From the NCBI RefSeq assembly GCF_015207705.1, contig NZ_JADEWI010000007.1, positions 1-64,000 of the forward strand: DNA of 64,000 bases, read 5' to 3'. The DNA comes from Nostoc sp. LEGE 06077 (GTDB lineage: Bacteria > Cyanobacteriota > Cyanobacteriia > Cyanobacteriales > Nostocaceae). Positions within the stretch are counted from its first letter, which is position 1. Every line of letters starts with the position of its first letter. Below the pieces are notes generated by a model. The model had not been told where the DNA came from. It was given only the letters and a program-made list of their open reading frames with translations, and did not search any database. This document shows positions 36,591 through 46,799 of the stretch, one piece after another. The position numbers and the translations under genes were made by a program.

Positions 36591-37829
36591 TTACTTAACT
36601 TGTGTGACTCGCCAGCTAAGTTTCAAGTTCACCCAGAAGTTCCAAATAGTAGCAATTGCGATCGCAATTAGGTTTGCTATGTAGCGGTTGGGAATGAGAA
36701 AATTAAATATTAAGTTTAAGAAAAATACATTCAATACTAGTCCTGCTAGGCAAATAATATTGAATTTCAAAAATCGCTTCAAACGCTGATGCAACTCTTG
36801 TTGTTGCATACTCACATCTGCAAACGTCCAGGCATCATTCCACAAAAAATTATTGAAAATTGCAAATTCAGATGCAATGATTTTGCTACGTGTTAAAGGC
36901 CAGGCTAGTGTTGTTGGATCACTTAGTAGATAGAGTATCACCATATCGACAAACACACCGCTTAGTCCCACTAAACCAAAGCGAACAAATCTACTAAGGG
37001 GAAAACGTTGACTAACTCTTCCAATTCTTCCTGTGGAAATTCGTAACCGTATTAAGTGATGTATGTAATCTACATACTGCTTCCAAGTAACTTTGCTCTC
37101 ACCCTCATAGCGTTCGCAGAACACATAACCAACTTCTGCAATCTTATCTATCTTACCCCGGCCAATTACTTCTAATAAAATTTTGTATCCTACAGGGTCT
37201 AAAGTGACGCTTGCCAAACAATTGCGCTGTACTAGAAAATAACCACTCATAGGATCAGAAACTCTACCTAATACTTTAGGGAGAATGAGCAATCCCAATA
37301 ACTGTGCGCCACGCGATAAAAAGCGCCTAATAAAACTCCAGCTACTGACACCACCGCCTTCTATATGACGACTGGCTGCGGCTAAATCTGCTCCCTGATA
37401 AATTTCGCTTAATAGTTGTTTTAATACATGAGGTGGATGTTGTAAATCTCCATCAATTACACCTAAAATGTTACCTCTGGCGACTTGCCATCCACGAATT
37501 ACTGCTGTTGATAATCCTCGTTCATGCTGACGGCGCATTACCTGTAATTGAGGATATTCTTCGACTAAAGACAATGCTACTTCCCAAGTACGGTCTGGAC
37601 TATCATCGTCTACTATAATTAGTTCGTAGTCTCCTGGTATAAATTCGTCTAGAATTTGCGTCAATCTTATAACAACATTCCGAACATTCTTACTTTCTTT
37701 ATAAGTAGGAATTACTAGGGAAAACTGAAGCTGCTGGTTAATAACACTCGACTTACTAGGTGGAAACTCAGGCACTTGGAACTTACCCGTAGGTGCTGGT
37801 AAGAAAGATTGAGTTTTTTGTGTATCCAT
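36591..37829 (-). CDS. GT2 polyprenol-phosphate glycosyltransferase fused to GtrA-like domain
   Basis: 412 residues in two parts. Residues about 33-260 are a GT-A glycosyltransferase of the dolichol-phosphate-mannose synthase type ('LVIPTYKESKNV', 'DDDSPDRTW', 'GVIDGDLQHPP', 'DPMSGYFLVQR'), which makes polyprenyl-phosphate sugar. Residues about 280-405 are a four-helix GtrA-like membrane domain ('FVRFGLVGLSGVFVDMVILY', 'FNNFLWNDAWTF') that may flip the lipid-sugar. This fused arrangement is common in cyanobacteria. It is upstream of the GT39 gene on the same strand and probably co-transcribed with it. Confidence 0.92.
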   Translation of the reverse strand: MDTQKTQSFLPAPTGKFQVPEFPPSKSSVINQQLQFSLVIPTYKESKNVRNVVIRLTQILDEFIPGDYELIIVDDDSPDRTWEVALSLVEEYPQLQVMRRQHERGLSTAVIRGWQVARGNILGVIDGDLQHPPHVLKQLLSEIYQGADLAAASRHIEGGGVSSWSFIRRFLSRGAQLLGLLILPKVLGRVSDPMSGYFLVQRNCLASVTLDPVGYKILLEVIGRGKIDKIAEVGYVFCERYEGESKVTWKQYVDYIHHLIRLRISTGRIGRVSQRFPLSRFVRFGLVGLSGVFVDMVILYLLSDPTTLAWPLTRSKIIASEFAIFNNFLWNDAWTFADVSMQQQELHQRLKRFLKFNIICLAGLVLNVFFLNLIFNFLIPNRYIANLIAIAIATIWNFWVNLKLSWRVTQVK

Positions 37830-38500
37830 TAAATTTGAGTAGCAAAAACCTTTTAATGTTAAGGTTAGCTGTTAATAGTAAGTATACTGAGAGTTTCTGA
37901 AAATCTTTACCAATTCTTGATATATTTTTATGTAAGATCCACTAAACCATAAATGGGAATTCAGTATTTACAAGATTCATATTTATCTAAGTTAAATTTG
38001 TCAGGCTTAGTCTAGATAAAGATCATAGTTATCTATGATTCTTGGCATTGCTATTATGAGGTTGTTGTTTAAATTTTTAGATAATTTGTAATTTATACTA
38101 TTGACAAAATTAAATTTATATAGATTAGGTTACTAACCAATTAACTCTATTTCCAGAGCTACAGCATTTTTAATGCTAACAAGCTAGTGTGCGTTAAAGT
38201 TGCACATTCTCTGGTTAAGACTGCTATTTTTCATTTTTCATATGTAATTCGTAAGATTTTCTAGCTTATTTATGTTTCGTAATATATTTTGGTTTATTTC
38301 CATCAGCTTACTTAGATAATAGGAATTAAAATTGTCAAGCTGAGGAAATTAATAAAGAAAACTAACGCAGTAATCTATGACTTTCGATTCATAAGTAGTG
38401 TCAAAGCAGCTAGTATTACTTAGCCAATGTAATGTATCAGATAATAGCGGCTATTAAACTTAGTTATAGCAATGATTCGCCGTTCTTTTGGCTACACCCG
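37830..38500. other. Intergenic region upstream of the Kir-type channel
   Basis: 670 bp, strongly AT-rich, no credible gene, repeat or terminator. Both flanking genes are read outward, so promoters for both are expected here. Confidence 0.4.
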
Positions 38501-39415
38501 ATGAAATTTCAACTCAAAAGATTTGCACGAAAGCAACGAAAGCATTCAGAACCCATTATTCACCTCAAGTATAACAATGGTAATGTCGAGATTAAGGGCT
38601 TAGGTTTGTGGTACTCCTACTGGCGTGATCCTTACCATTTACTCCTGACAGTCCCTTGGACTGGATTTGTACTATTAATTTTTGTTTTTTATGTAGCTAT
38701 TAATACTCTTTTTGCTTTGGCTTATTTATTAGGGGGAGATTGCATTACTAATGCTCGTCCAGGTTCTTTTTTAGATGTGTTTTTCTTTAGTGTGCAAACC
38801 CTAGCATCAATTGGCTATGGGGCAATGTATCCGAAAACAACTTATGCCAATATTATTGTTACGGTAGAAGCGATCGCGGGTGTGATGGGAATTGCTGTGA
38901 TGACAGGGTTAGCCTTTGCGCGGTTTTCTCGTCCAACAGCCCGTGTCATCTTTAGTCGTGTGGCGGTAATTGTACCCCATGATGGTGAGCCGACTCTCAT
39001 GTTTCGGACTGCTAACCAACGACGAAATTTAATTTTGGAAGCACAGATGCGGGTGTATTTAATGCGTGATGAAGTTACCGCAGAAGGTGATTTTATGCGT
39101 CGCATCTATGATCTCAAACTTTTGCGACAACAAACTCCTGGTTTTGCCTTAAGTTGGTCAGTAATCCATGTAATTGATCAGTCTAGTCCTTTATATGGAA
39201 TGACACCAGAATCTTTAAGTCAAACTAACTGTGTATTGATGGTATCTTTGAGTGGCATTGATGAAACAGTGGCGCAAGTTGTTCATGCACGTCATAGCTA
39301 TGGTACTAACGAGATTTTATGGAATCATCGCTTTGTAGATATACTGCATCACACATCTGATGGAAATCGTTACATCGACTACAACCATTTCCATGATGTT
39401 CTCCCATTGGAGTAA
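38501..39415 (+). CDS. Inward-rectifier potassium channel, KirBac type
   Basis: Tetrameric K+ channel of 304 residues. Layout: cytoplasmic N-terminus with slide helix 'YSYWRDPYHLLLTVPWTGF', outer helix, pore loop with selectivity filter in 'TLASIGYGAMYP' (family TIGYG/TVGYG), inner helix 'GVMGIAVMTGLAFARFSRP', and a C-terminal immunoglobulin-like cytoplasmic domain ('FSRVAVIVPHDGEPTLMFR' residues, 'SWSVIHVIDQSSPLYG'). I choose the ATG at 38501 because the family N-terminus starts near it; 23 extra codons are open upstream. It stands alone. Confidence 0.95.
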   Translation: MKFQLKRFARKQRKHSEPIIHLKYNNGNVEIKGLGLWYSYWRDPYHLLLTVPWTGFVLLIFVFYVAINTLFALAYLLGGDCITNARPGSFLDVFFFSVQTLASIGYGAMYPKTTYANIIVTVEAIAGVMGIAVMTGLAFARFSRPTARVIFSRVAVIVPHDGEPTLMFRTANQRRNLILEAQMRVYLMRDEVTAEGDFMRRIYDLKLLRQQTPGFALSWSVIHVIDQSSPLYGMTPESLSQTNCVLMVSLSGIDETVAQVVHARHSYGTNEILWNHRFVDILHHTSDGNRYIDYNHFHDVLPLE

Positions 39416-39483
39416 AGCCGAGTACAATAACTTTTTAACGCACAAGAACACAAAGTTTTTTTATTCAACATGATGTGCGATTA

Positions 39484-39756
39484 TTAAGAATTGTTAGAAT
39501 CTAAGACATCTGTCCTAATTTCTAGTTGTTTTTTAGCACGTTTTAATTGTTTCCACAGAGCCTTGATTTGGTGGTAAGCTTCTTCGGGAGAAAGTTTACC
39601 ATTCGTTTGCAAGTTACTAATGTAGCTGACTCTTTGGGCGAATTCTTGTAAGTTGGCGTTAAATACTAAATATTCTGGCTTGAACTGACCGTAATAGCAA
39701 CTACGGGGATAAAGAAAGTCAGAGAGATTAGATAGAAAATCTGATTGCTCTGTCAT
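39484..39756 (-). CDS. Small conserved cyanobacterial protein (DUF7219-like)
   Basis: 90 residues, soluble, with the recognisable core 'FLYPRSCYYGQFKPEYL' and 'ANLQEFAQRVSYIS', then a helical segment 'KLSPEEAYHQIKALWKQLKRAKKQL'. This pattern recurs widely in cyanobacteria as a small protein of unknown function, which I remember as DUF7219. No motif points to an activity. It converges on the Kir gene and stands alone. Confidence 0.8.
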   Translation of the reverse strand: MTEQSDFLSNLSDFLYPRSCYYGQFKPEYLVFNANLQEFAQRVSYISNLQTNGKLSPEEAYHQIKALWKQLKRAKKQLEIRTDVLDSNNS

Positions 39757-40482
39757 AACTATTTAAATTTGGAGAGTTTAATTAAACATCAGCAGTTGAG
39801 AAACTTTAGCACATATTGTGTAAAGACAAAGTAAGCATAGATACAGGGATGCCGACGATTCGGATGATGCTAACTATCTGAGAAATCATACTCCTGAAAA
39901 GCAATACCAGTAAAGTTGGTAATAACTGTATACTAACTAAGCCTAGAAAAATGTAACTAAATTAACTTTTTTCAGCTAAAAATAATGCTAAAGGGGTATT
40001 AAGCTCGATACATCCTCCAATATAAGAATTTTAGCTAAGTTGTACATATATCTATCAGGTTACTTATGACTGATTATGCAATGGGTAGAAGTTATACTAT
40101 CAGGCGATGCTGAAGTTGATTTTACTGATCATATCGTTATATAGGAATCCGACTTGATTATTGAAATTACTTGTGTAGGAAGGGAATAGGGAACAGGAAA
40201 AGACGTAACAGAGGTGTACTGAGTTTTTTTGTCAGAATTCAGCACTCAGAAGTCAGAATTTAGAAGTATCTATAGGATGAGCAAATTAATTCATCAAATC
40301 TTTCTCCTGATTCTTTAAACCTTCTGACTCCTGAATTCTGACTCCTGAACACTTACGTTTTTTCTCCAAATCAAATATGATTCCTATAGTTGCGATCGCC
40401 ATTGTTAAACAAATATTCAAAGCAAAAAAATAACTCCCAGCTTGAGACTGGGAATTAATCAAAGCATTTATTGAGGTTGTAT
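39757..40482. other. Intergenic region with degenerate STRRs
   Basis: 726 bp with no credible gene. From about 40170 to 40350 it carries degenerate heptamer material ('attcagcactcagaagtcagaat', 'attctgactcctgaattctgac' split by short spacers). A 66-codon minus-strand frame (40286-40486) overlaps the terminator of the chemotaxis operon and ends in repeat sequence, so I do not call it. Confidence 0.6.
40424..40453 (-). terminator. Intrinsic terminator of the hmp-like operon
   Basis: Stem TCCCAG/CTGGGA (40435-40440 and 40448-40453), then on the minus strand GTTA and seven T (40424-40430). It lies 30 bp after the CheA stop. Confidence 0.85.
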
Positions 40483-43458
40483 TCAATTAGAAGCTGCTGT
40501 TTCAGCGACATTACTAATGAGTTGCTCTAGAGTACCGAGTAATTCTTGCTCGTTATATGGTTTAGAAAAATAGGCTCTAGCACCTAGTTGAATAGCAAGT
40601 TGTCGGTGTTTATCGCTACTGCGAGAAGTTAGCATTGCAACTGGGATATTTTTCCAATCAATGTTGTTTTTGACTTTGCCTAAAAATCCATAACCATCAA
40701 GACGAGGCATTTCGATATCACAAATTACAGCAGAGATTTTCAAGCCTGTTTCTAATTTTTCTAAGGCATCTTGGCCATCTTTGGCTTGTTCTACTTGGTA
40801 GCCACCTTTTTCTAAGGTAAGTGCCAAAAAGCGGCGAACATTAATTGAGTCATCAATAATTAAAATCTTGCCTTTTGGTTTAGGAGGTAAGGCTGCGAGT
40901 TTTTCACTATCAACAAATAGGAACGGTGTTTTTAATCTAACCGAAGGTAATTGATTGTTTTTGGGAGTGTTTTGGTTAGTGGCAATCCAATATAATAATT
41001 CGTTAGCACTAACTAAGGCGACAACTCGACCATCACCGAGAATTGTGCAGTTACTAAAGCCTTCCGGTAGGGAAATATTACCTTCAACTTGGCGGATAGC
41101 AACTTCTTGTTCACCCCAACAACGGTCTACTTGGACGGCGACTGTTTGATTGTTGCCTTTAACTATTAACACGCTAGTAGCGTTAATGGCTGCGGGTGTT
41201 TCCAGTTCTGGGCTGTCGTAACGCGGACAATTAAAGTCCAAATACTGTCCCAGGCGAATCAACGGTATCATTGTACCTTGCCAATTGAGGACTTCGCTAC
41301 CGCCCATTGAGATAATGCGATCGCTTTGGAGTAAAAATATTTCCGAAACCACATCTGTGGGAAATGCCAGCAATATTTTACTTGTTTCGACTAACAGGAC
41401 TCTCGCCACAGAAAGGGTAAATGGTACTGATAGGCTGAAAGTCGTACCAATTCCTGGTTCTGTATGAACTGTAATATCACCGCGCACCAGTTTGAGGTTG
41501 TTGCGAACCACATCCATCCCCACACCACGGCCAGATAAGGCGGTGACTTTTTCGGAGGTGCTAAACCCTGGTTCAAAAATTAGTGATAGTAGTTCATCAT
41601 CACTTGCACTTTCTAATAAAGAACTATCTAATCCCATTGCTAAGGCGCGAGAACGAATTTTTTCTAAAGAAATACCTTGTCCATCGTCCCGCATCGTAAT
41701 AATTGTCCGATTACTACGGTGAGTGGCATGAATTTCGATTAATCCTTGTTCTGGTTTACCTAAGCTGTGACGAGTAGCTGATTCTTCAATGCCATGATCA
41801 AAAGCATTCCTTAATAAGTGCATTAAAGGGTCATTTAATGCTTCTAAAATACTCCGTTCAATTAAAGTGTTGCCACCTTCAATTTTTAATTGGACATTTT
41901 TGCCATACTCCACATTTAAATCGCGGATGGCTCTAGGAAAACGCTCAACTAACTCGGAAATTGGCCGCATCCGCACTTGATTAATCTTGGTTTGTAATTG
42001 CTTGGATGTTTTGTTTAATTTGCGAGCAATTTGATCGGCATCATCTACACTTAATTGAATATCTGTGGAAACTTCTTGTACCTGGACAATCGTTTCGATA
42101 ACATCTTGCGATCGCAAATTAATTTCATCTAGTGAGTGCTGATTAGCAGAGGGTTCTTGTCCTAAGTTAGTATCTGAGTTGTCCAATGATGCCATCTGAT
42201 ACTGACGCGCATTAGATGATATCACTCTGTTATATGCCATGCGTAATTCTTGATTTTCTCGATCAAGAGTTTGCACCCTCTGGCTGAGATTCCGTGAAAG
42301 CTTACGTAATTTTTCTAGTTGTGAATGTAGACCGTTTCTTTGAACTATCAATTCACTAAATAAATCATTAATTTGTTCTAGTTGTTTACTAGGAACGCGG
42401 ACTGAGTTTTCGGAATGTTCGCGGTCTTTGCCAATACTAATTGGTTCAGTTTTGTGTTCGGCAATAATTGTGTTAATTTCCGGCAGACTAATATTTTGAT
42501 TGATTTCTGCATCTAAGGGGATGAAATTACTAACAGTGATTATTTCTTCTTGATTAATAAATGGTATTTCTGCTAGTTCTACTTCTTGGTTAACACCGTT
42601 ATCTGTAGCGAGAAATTGTGCGATCGCATCTGCGGTTGAAAGTTGCTCAAATTGATGATAATTTGTTGAGGTAATTGGTGCTTCACTCAACTCAATGGCT
42701 CTAGGTAAACTATCTAATTGATTTGTCAACACTAAAGCTTGCGATCGCCGCCATGTTTGCAATGCAATTTGGGCAATTTCGGGAACGCGTTCTGGTGTAG
42801 CAAATTCAACACAGCGTTTGATGGAATCACACAGTTGAGTAAACGCTGTTAATTGCAGCATTTCTCCCAAACCGCCTAACTCGGCGGCCATAATCACTAC
42901 TTCTTCTTGCAAACAAGGTTGTTGACTATCAGCCAACACAGATTCTAACCGTTGTAAGCAGCCTTCAACTTCAGTTTCAAATAATAAAGGAATAATATTT
43001 TGTCCATCTTCTGGTGACAACATAGTTGTCGCATCTTCAGGGCTAGGATCACCCAAACGTTGATGGAGTTCATCAAAAACTGGAAAACAAAAGCTGGTTA
43101 ACCACTGTTCCTCAATGACACTTTCTGTTGATAGTAAATCGACAATTTGACGCATCCAGTCAATTGCCGATAGCAATAAACTTTGCAACTGTTGGTCAAT
43201 CTCTAGAGAACTTTTTCTAGTTTTTAATACTTTAAAAGCATCTTCTAAACGGTGTGCTAAATCACTTAACACCCGAAACCCCATCATTGCTGCACCACCT
43301 TTAATTGAGTGGGCAGCGCGGAGTGCGCCATTAATTTTTTCTAAATCTATGCGATGGCTGGTATCGATTTCCAACAATACGCCTTCTAAAGTATTCAGGT
43401 AATCTGTTGCTTCTTCCAGAAATTGCATCTGGATTTCTAATTCTTTATCTTGTGACAT
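40483..43458 (-). CDS. hmpE: CheA-type hybrid histidine kinase (HmpE-like)
   Basis: Central kinase of the chemosensory system, 991 residues. Order: Hpt domain with phospho-His50 in 'AAHSIKGGAAMMGF', a long variable region (about 130-350), a coiled dimerisation segment (about 350-470), HATPase_c ('HLLRNAFDHGIEE', 'RDDGQGISLEKI', 'GRGVGMDVVRNN'), a CheW-like coupling domain (about 690-840) and a C-terminal receiver (about 866-985, 'ICDIEMPRLDGYG'). The CheA-receiver fusion is typical of cyanobacterial type IV pilus systems. It is last in an operon whose order (PatA-like, CheY, CheW, MCP, CheA) matches Nostoc hmpA-E, which controls hormogonium motility. The hmp assignment rests on order and domain content. 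Confidence 0.88.
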   Translation of the reverse strand: MSQDKELEIQMQFLEEATDYLNTLEGVLLEIDTSHRIDLEKINGALRAAHSIKGGAAMMGFRVLSDLAHRLEDAFKVLKTRKSSLEIDQQLQSLLLSAIDWMRQIVDLLSTESVIEEQWLTSFCFPVFDELHQRLGDPSPEDATTMLSPEDGQNIIPLLFETEVEGCLQRLESVLADSQQPCLQEEVVIMAAELGGLGEMLQLTAFTQLCDSIKRCVEFATPERVPEIAQIALQTWRRSQALVLTNQLDSLPRAIELSEAPITSTNYHQFEQLSTADAIAQFLATDNGVNQEVELAEIPFINQEEIITVSNFIPLDAEINQNISLPEINTIIAEHKTEPISIGKDREHSENSVRVPSKQLEQINDLFSELIVQRNGLHSQLEKLRKLSRNLSQRVQTLDRENQELRMAYNRVISSNARQYQMASLDNSDTNLGQEPSANQHSLDEINLRSQDVIETIVQVQEVSTDIQLSVDDADQIARKLNKTSKQLQTKINQVRMRPISELVERFPRAIRDLNVEYGKNVQLKIEGGNTLIERSILEALNDPLMHLLRNAFDHGIEESATRHSLGKPEQGLIEIHATHRSNRTIITMRDDGQGISLEKIRSRALAMGLDSSLLESASDDELLSLIFEPGFSTSEKVTALSGRGVGMDVVRNNLKLVRGDITVHTEPGIGTTFSLSVPFTLSVARVLLVETSKILLAFPTDVVSEIFLLQSDRIISMGGSEVLNWQGTMIPLIRLGQYLDFNCPRYDSPELETPAAINATSVLIVKGNNQTVAVQVDRCWGEQEVAIRQVEGNISLPEGFSNCTILGDGRVVALVSANELLYWIATNQNTPKNNQLPSVRLKTPFLFVDSEKLAALPPKPKGKILIIDDSINVRRFLALTLEKGGYQVEQAKDGQDALEKLETGLKISAVICDIEMPRLDGYGFLGKVKNNIDWKNIPVAMLTSRSSDKHRQLAIQLGARAYFSKPYNEQELLGTLEQLISNVAETAASN

Positions 43459-43533
43459 TGTTTTTATTATTAATTAAGAGTCAATAGTTAAAAGTCAAAA
43501 TTGGACTATTGACTTTTAGTACTGGACAGTTAT

Positions 43534-45828
43534 TTAACTAACTTTAAAAGTCTCAACAGTCTCTTGCAACTTATGAGAAATCTCTACAGTTTGTTTGAGA
43601 GATTGGCAAACTACACTGGAAGAATCTCTAGTGCGTTGAGAAATGGCAGCGATTTCTTTCATTAATAAGCTGACAGTTTGCGATGTTTGCACTTGAGATG
43701 CGGTTGCAGAAGAAATAGACTGTACTAAAGAATCAATTTGCCGAGAGACATCGAAAATTTGTCCGAGATTTTGTTTGGCTTCTTCTACTACCCGCGCACC
43801 TTCGCCTACTTGGGTAGTACCAATTTCCATCGCTTGGACAACAGCGCTAGTTTCTCGTTGAATGTTCTCGACAATTTGTTCAATTTCTTGGGTAGCAGCT
43901 GCACTACGGACTGCTAACTCACCTACTTCTTCGGCTACCACAGCAAAACCTTGGCCTTCTTCACCAGCACGGGCGGCTTCTATCCCTGCGTTAATGGCGA
44001 GTAAGTTGGTTTGCATGGCAATTTGATTAATTAAGGACACCACGCGGGAAATTTGCTGCGAAGATTCTCCCAAGCGTTTGACTTTCTGGGCTGTTTCGCC
44101 AACGGTTTCCCGCAGAGAGAGGATGTTCTGCACTGTTAAATACATTGCCTCTTCACTCTTAGAAGCGTTTTGGGCAGCGTTATTCGCTACAGTGGCAGCT
44201 TGTTCAGCGCTATTCGCAACTGCTTGCATGGAACTAGTCATGTTATCAACAGCATCCAGGGCGCGGTTAATTTCCTCAGCTTGTACCAGTGCTTCGTCAG
44301 CCAGTTGGCGGATAGCTGTTTCGTTAGAACCAATGGCAGTATTTACCTGAGTGGCTGCTTGCTTAACTTGGGTGACAATATCCCGCAAATTTTCGACAAT
44401 AGAATTGAAAAAGTCGGCAACAGTGCCAATTTCGCCATCTGTCACATCAGCGCGGACTGTTAAATCGCCTCTAGCTGCACCTTCGATATCATTTAGTAGT
44501 TCTAAGAGTTGCAGTTGTAGGGCTTCTTGCGTTGGCCGTTCATCGCTGGAAGTTGGTTGAATAATAGTCTTAGTTTGGGCAATTTCGGCTTGTTCATCGA
44601 CTAATACCTGAAATTGGGCAGCCATATTGTTAATATTCGCACTCAATACACCTAGCTCGTCTTCTCTTTCTGATGCCAGGCGGGTGTTGAGTTCACCTTG
44701 TCCTAGTTTGGCGACGGCAGCGGTGGCATTGATGATCGGCAGTGTGGTACGCTTGGCTAACCATGCGGCGATCGCTGCGACAATCAATCCGATTAATCCT
44801 GTCCCAATGGTAACTATCCAAAACAATTGCCGTTGAGTGCCATATAAAATTGCCGCATCAGTAGTGAGTAATACCTGCCAATTTAAATTAGCTAAACCGG
44901 CAATTTTTGGTGCTGGTACGTAACTCACTAATTGGCGTTTATGATGACTTTGGGGAACAGTTGTTAGGGTAGAAATATTGCTTGTTGTGAGAATTTTTGC
45001 TAAACCAGGATACTCAGCTTTTGCTTCTTTGCCTAATAGTTCTGGGCGTGAACTTAAGAAAACTTTGCCAGAATTATCTAGTAAAGTGTATTGATAACCG
45101 TTAACAGCATAGTTTTTGATTGTTTCTTCTAAAGCTTTAGTCGGTAGGCTGGTTCTAATAACTGCCAGCGTTTTACCTGTGACTGTATCTTTAATTGGTG
45201 CCGCTAGATAAATATCAGCAGATTTTTCGGGTTGACTAATAACCGCAGCATCTTTTTGGAGAGTTTCTTGGAAATAATTATTAGCCTTTTGGTTATCTAA
45301 CGGTTCCCCAGAAGATTGGACGATCACATTACCGTCAGTATCCAAGACAGCTATACTACTATAAGTTTGATAAGCTGCCAGAATTTTATCTAGTAATGCT
45401 TGCTTTTCGGGAGTATTAGTATTTCTTGTGAAGTTGTTATTCACAAATAAAGGCAAGTTAGCAAGTATTTGAATATCTCCATATCTTGCTGACATAAAGC
45501 GGTTAATTTTATCTGTTAAGCCAACAGCTTCAGCCGTTTGCGATTGGGTAATTTGCTTAGTCAGTGATTTACTAGCCAAAGTATAGGCGATCGCCCCAAT
45601 GAATAAAGCTGGTATAGTACTGATGGCGATCGCTAAAATTGTGGCTTTTGTTTCTAAACTTAGCCGTTTTACATATCCACCTAGATGATGCGGCATCTTA
45701 CCATCAGATTGTGCTGCATTAGAAATAGTTGTTACGGGAACTTTACTCTCAGAAACTTTGGTAGATGCAATCAAAGAAGCTCGATTTTTACCATCCCCAC
45801 TCTTAGCCATGTCAGTTTTATTAAACAT
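43534..45828 (-). CDS. hmpD: Methyl-accepting chemotaxis protein (HmpD-like)
   Basis: Transmembrane receptor of 764 residues. A cytoplasmic leader is followed by a first membrane helix (about 58-80), a periplasmic dCache-type sensor (about 85-335), a second helix (about 340-362), HAMP (about 362-415), a further HAMP-like segment (about 455-510) and the signalling domain. The kinase-contact tip is conserved: '[29 protein letters not shown]' split as in the family, then '[15 protein letters not shown]'. Unlike phototaxis receptors of the PixJ type it has no bilin-binding GAF domain, so the signal is probably a small molecule or mechanical cue. Lies between cheW and cheA. Confidence 0.92.
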   Translation of the reverse strand: MFNKTDMAKSGDGKNRASLIASTKVSESKVPVTTISNAAQSDGKMPHHLGGYVKRLSLETKATILAIAISTIPALFIGAIAYTLASKSLTKQITQSQTAEAVGLTDKINRFMSARYGDIQILANLPLFVNNNFTRNTNTPEKQALLDKILAAYQTYSSIAVLDTDGNVIVQSSGEPLDNQKANNYFQETLQKDAAVISQPEKSADIYLAAPIKDTVTGKTLAVIRTSLPTKALEETIKNYAVNGYQYTLLDNSGKVFLSSRPELLGKEAKAEYPGLAKILTTSNISTLTTVPQSHHKRQLVSYVPAPKIAGLANLNWQVLLTTDAAILYGTQRQLFWIVTIGTGLIGLIVAAIAAWLAKRTTLPIINATAAVAKLGQGELNTRLASEREDELGVLSANINNMAAQFQVLVDEQAEIAQTKTIIQPTSSDERPTQEALQLQLLELLNDIEGAARGDLTVRADVTDGEIGTVADFFNSIVENLRDIVTQVKQAATQVNTAIGSNETAIRQLADEALVQAEEINRALDAVDNMTSSMQAVANSAEQAATVANNAAQNASKSEEAMYLTVQNILSLRETVGETAQKVKRLGESSQQISRVVSLINQIAMQTNLLAINAGIEAARAGEEGQGFAVVAEEVGELAVRSAAATQEIEQIVENIQRETSAVVQAMEIGTTQVGEGARVVEEAKQNLGQIFDVSRQIDSLVQSISSATASQVQTSQTVSLLMKEIAAISQRTRDSSSVVCQSLKQTVEISHKLQETVETFKVS

Positions 45829-45888
45829 CTGAAATTCTCCTGCATAGGTACATTAAAAATATCTAAAGTTATCTGTATTCCAAATAAC

Positions 45889-46386
45889 TTAATCACTGCG
45901 GAGAATAGAAGACTGCACAATTGCTTGTGCATCTAATACCAGCAATATTTCTTCTTGTTGCACAACGCATCCACGCAAATAAGGAACTAAACTAGATGCT
46001 ACTTGTCCAATGGGCGAATGAATATCATCAAGCATAATTTTAGTTGTCCCTTTAATTTCTTGAACAACTAAACCTAAAAGCAGTGATTCAACCTTAACAA
46101 CGATGACATTATATTGCTGCCTTCGCGTATCTATAGCTTCTAAATTGAGCATTCGTGGTAAATCAATTGCCCAAATTATCCGACTACGCCAATTCATTAA
46201 TCCTAAGATACACCCAGGCATATTCGGCATCGGAGTTATCGCTTCTACAGGCAAAATCACAGCTTCTTGAGTGTGACTCATTGCCAACATAGCAGCAGTT
46301 TGTTGATTTAGCTGAAACTTCAGATAACCATCTCCTAAGTTATTTTGGAGAGGTTTTTCAGCAAGTATAACTTTAGAATTATTCAT
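45889..46386 (-). CDS. hmpC: CheW-like coupling protein (HmpC-like)
   Basis: Adaptor that links the receptor to the CheA kinase. The 165-residue protein is one CheW domain ('LKFQLNQQTAAMLAMSHTQE' region, 'PNMPGCILGLMNWRSRIIWAIDLPRML', 'IVVKVESLLLGLVVQEI'). The Gly-Leu-Met-Asn-Trp-Arg motif is the CheW hallmark. Its stop is 4 bp from the end of the CheY gene upstream, so the operon is tight at this point. Confidence 0.9.
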   Translation of the reverse strand: MNNSKVILAEKPLQNNLGDGYLKFQLNQQTAAMLAMSHTQEAVILPVEAITPMPNMPGCILGLMNWRSRIIWAIDLPRMLNLEAIDTRRQQYNVIVVKVESLLLGLVVQEIKGTTKIMLDDIHSPIGQVASSLVPYLRGCVVQQEEILLVLDAQAIVQSSILRSD

Positions 46387-46390
46387 TGAT

Positions 46391-46768
46391 TTAAATCACC
46401 ACTGATTTAATAGCTCTTAATAACTGTTCTCGTGTGTATGGTTTAGTAAGATAAACATCTGCACCTTGTTTCATAGCCCATAATCTATCAATTTCTAGAT
46501 TTTTAGAGCTACAAATAACTATTGGTAACTTTTGAGTTGCTGGATTTTTTTTTAGTGAACGACATAACTCAAAACCACTCATCCCCGGCATCACAACATC
46601 AGTCACAATTGCATCAGGATTTTGCAAAGCTGCTTGTTCTAAAGCTTCTTTAGCACCGCTTGCTTTAATCACGTTGTAACCACTTTCTTTAAGATAATGG
46701 CTCATAAGTTCTAATTCGCTGGGCGAATCTTCAACAATTAAAATTGTGCCAACCAAAGTCAGACTCAC
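46391..46768 (-). CDS. hmpB: CheY-like response regulator (HmpB-like)
   Basis: Single receiver domain of 125 residues, PilH/CheY type: 'TILIVEDSPSELELM', phospho-Asp in 'IVTDVVMPGMSGFEL', Ser in 'VICSSKNLE' and Lys in 'YLTKPYTREQL'. It has no output domain and probably acts on the type IV pilus motor or as a phosphate sink for the CheA kinase. The gene starts 31 bp after the PatA-like gene ends and is 4 bp before cheW. Confidence 0.9.
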   Translation of the reverse strand: MSLTLVGTILIVEDSPSELELMSHYLKESGYNVIKASGAKEALEQAALQNPDAIVTDVVMPGMSGFELCRSLKKNPATQKLPIVICSSKNLEIDRLWAMKQGADVYLTKPYTREQLLRAIKSVVI

Positions 46769-46799
46769 TCCTCATTCTCCTTTTGAGCTAAAGACCACA

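Noticed and set aside
40286-40486. 66-codon minus-strand frame just after cheA, with a hydrophobic stretch and TTGA overlap
   Set aside because: It contains the operon terminator (40424-40453) and its C-terminus is translated STRR material, so it is unlikely to be a gene.
43480-43513. Inverted repeat between the MCP and CheA genes
   Set aside because: Nine-bp arms but no T run on the minus strand, and it is built from STRR-like 'agtcaatagt' material; not a convincing terminator.
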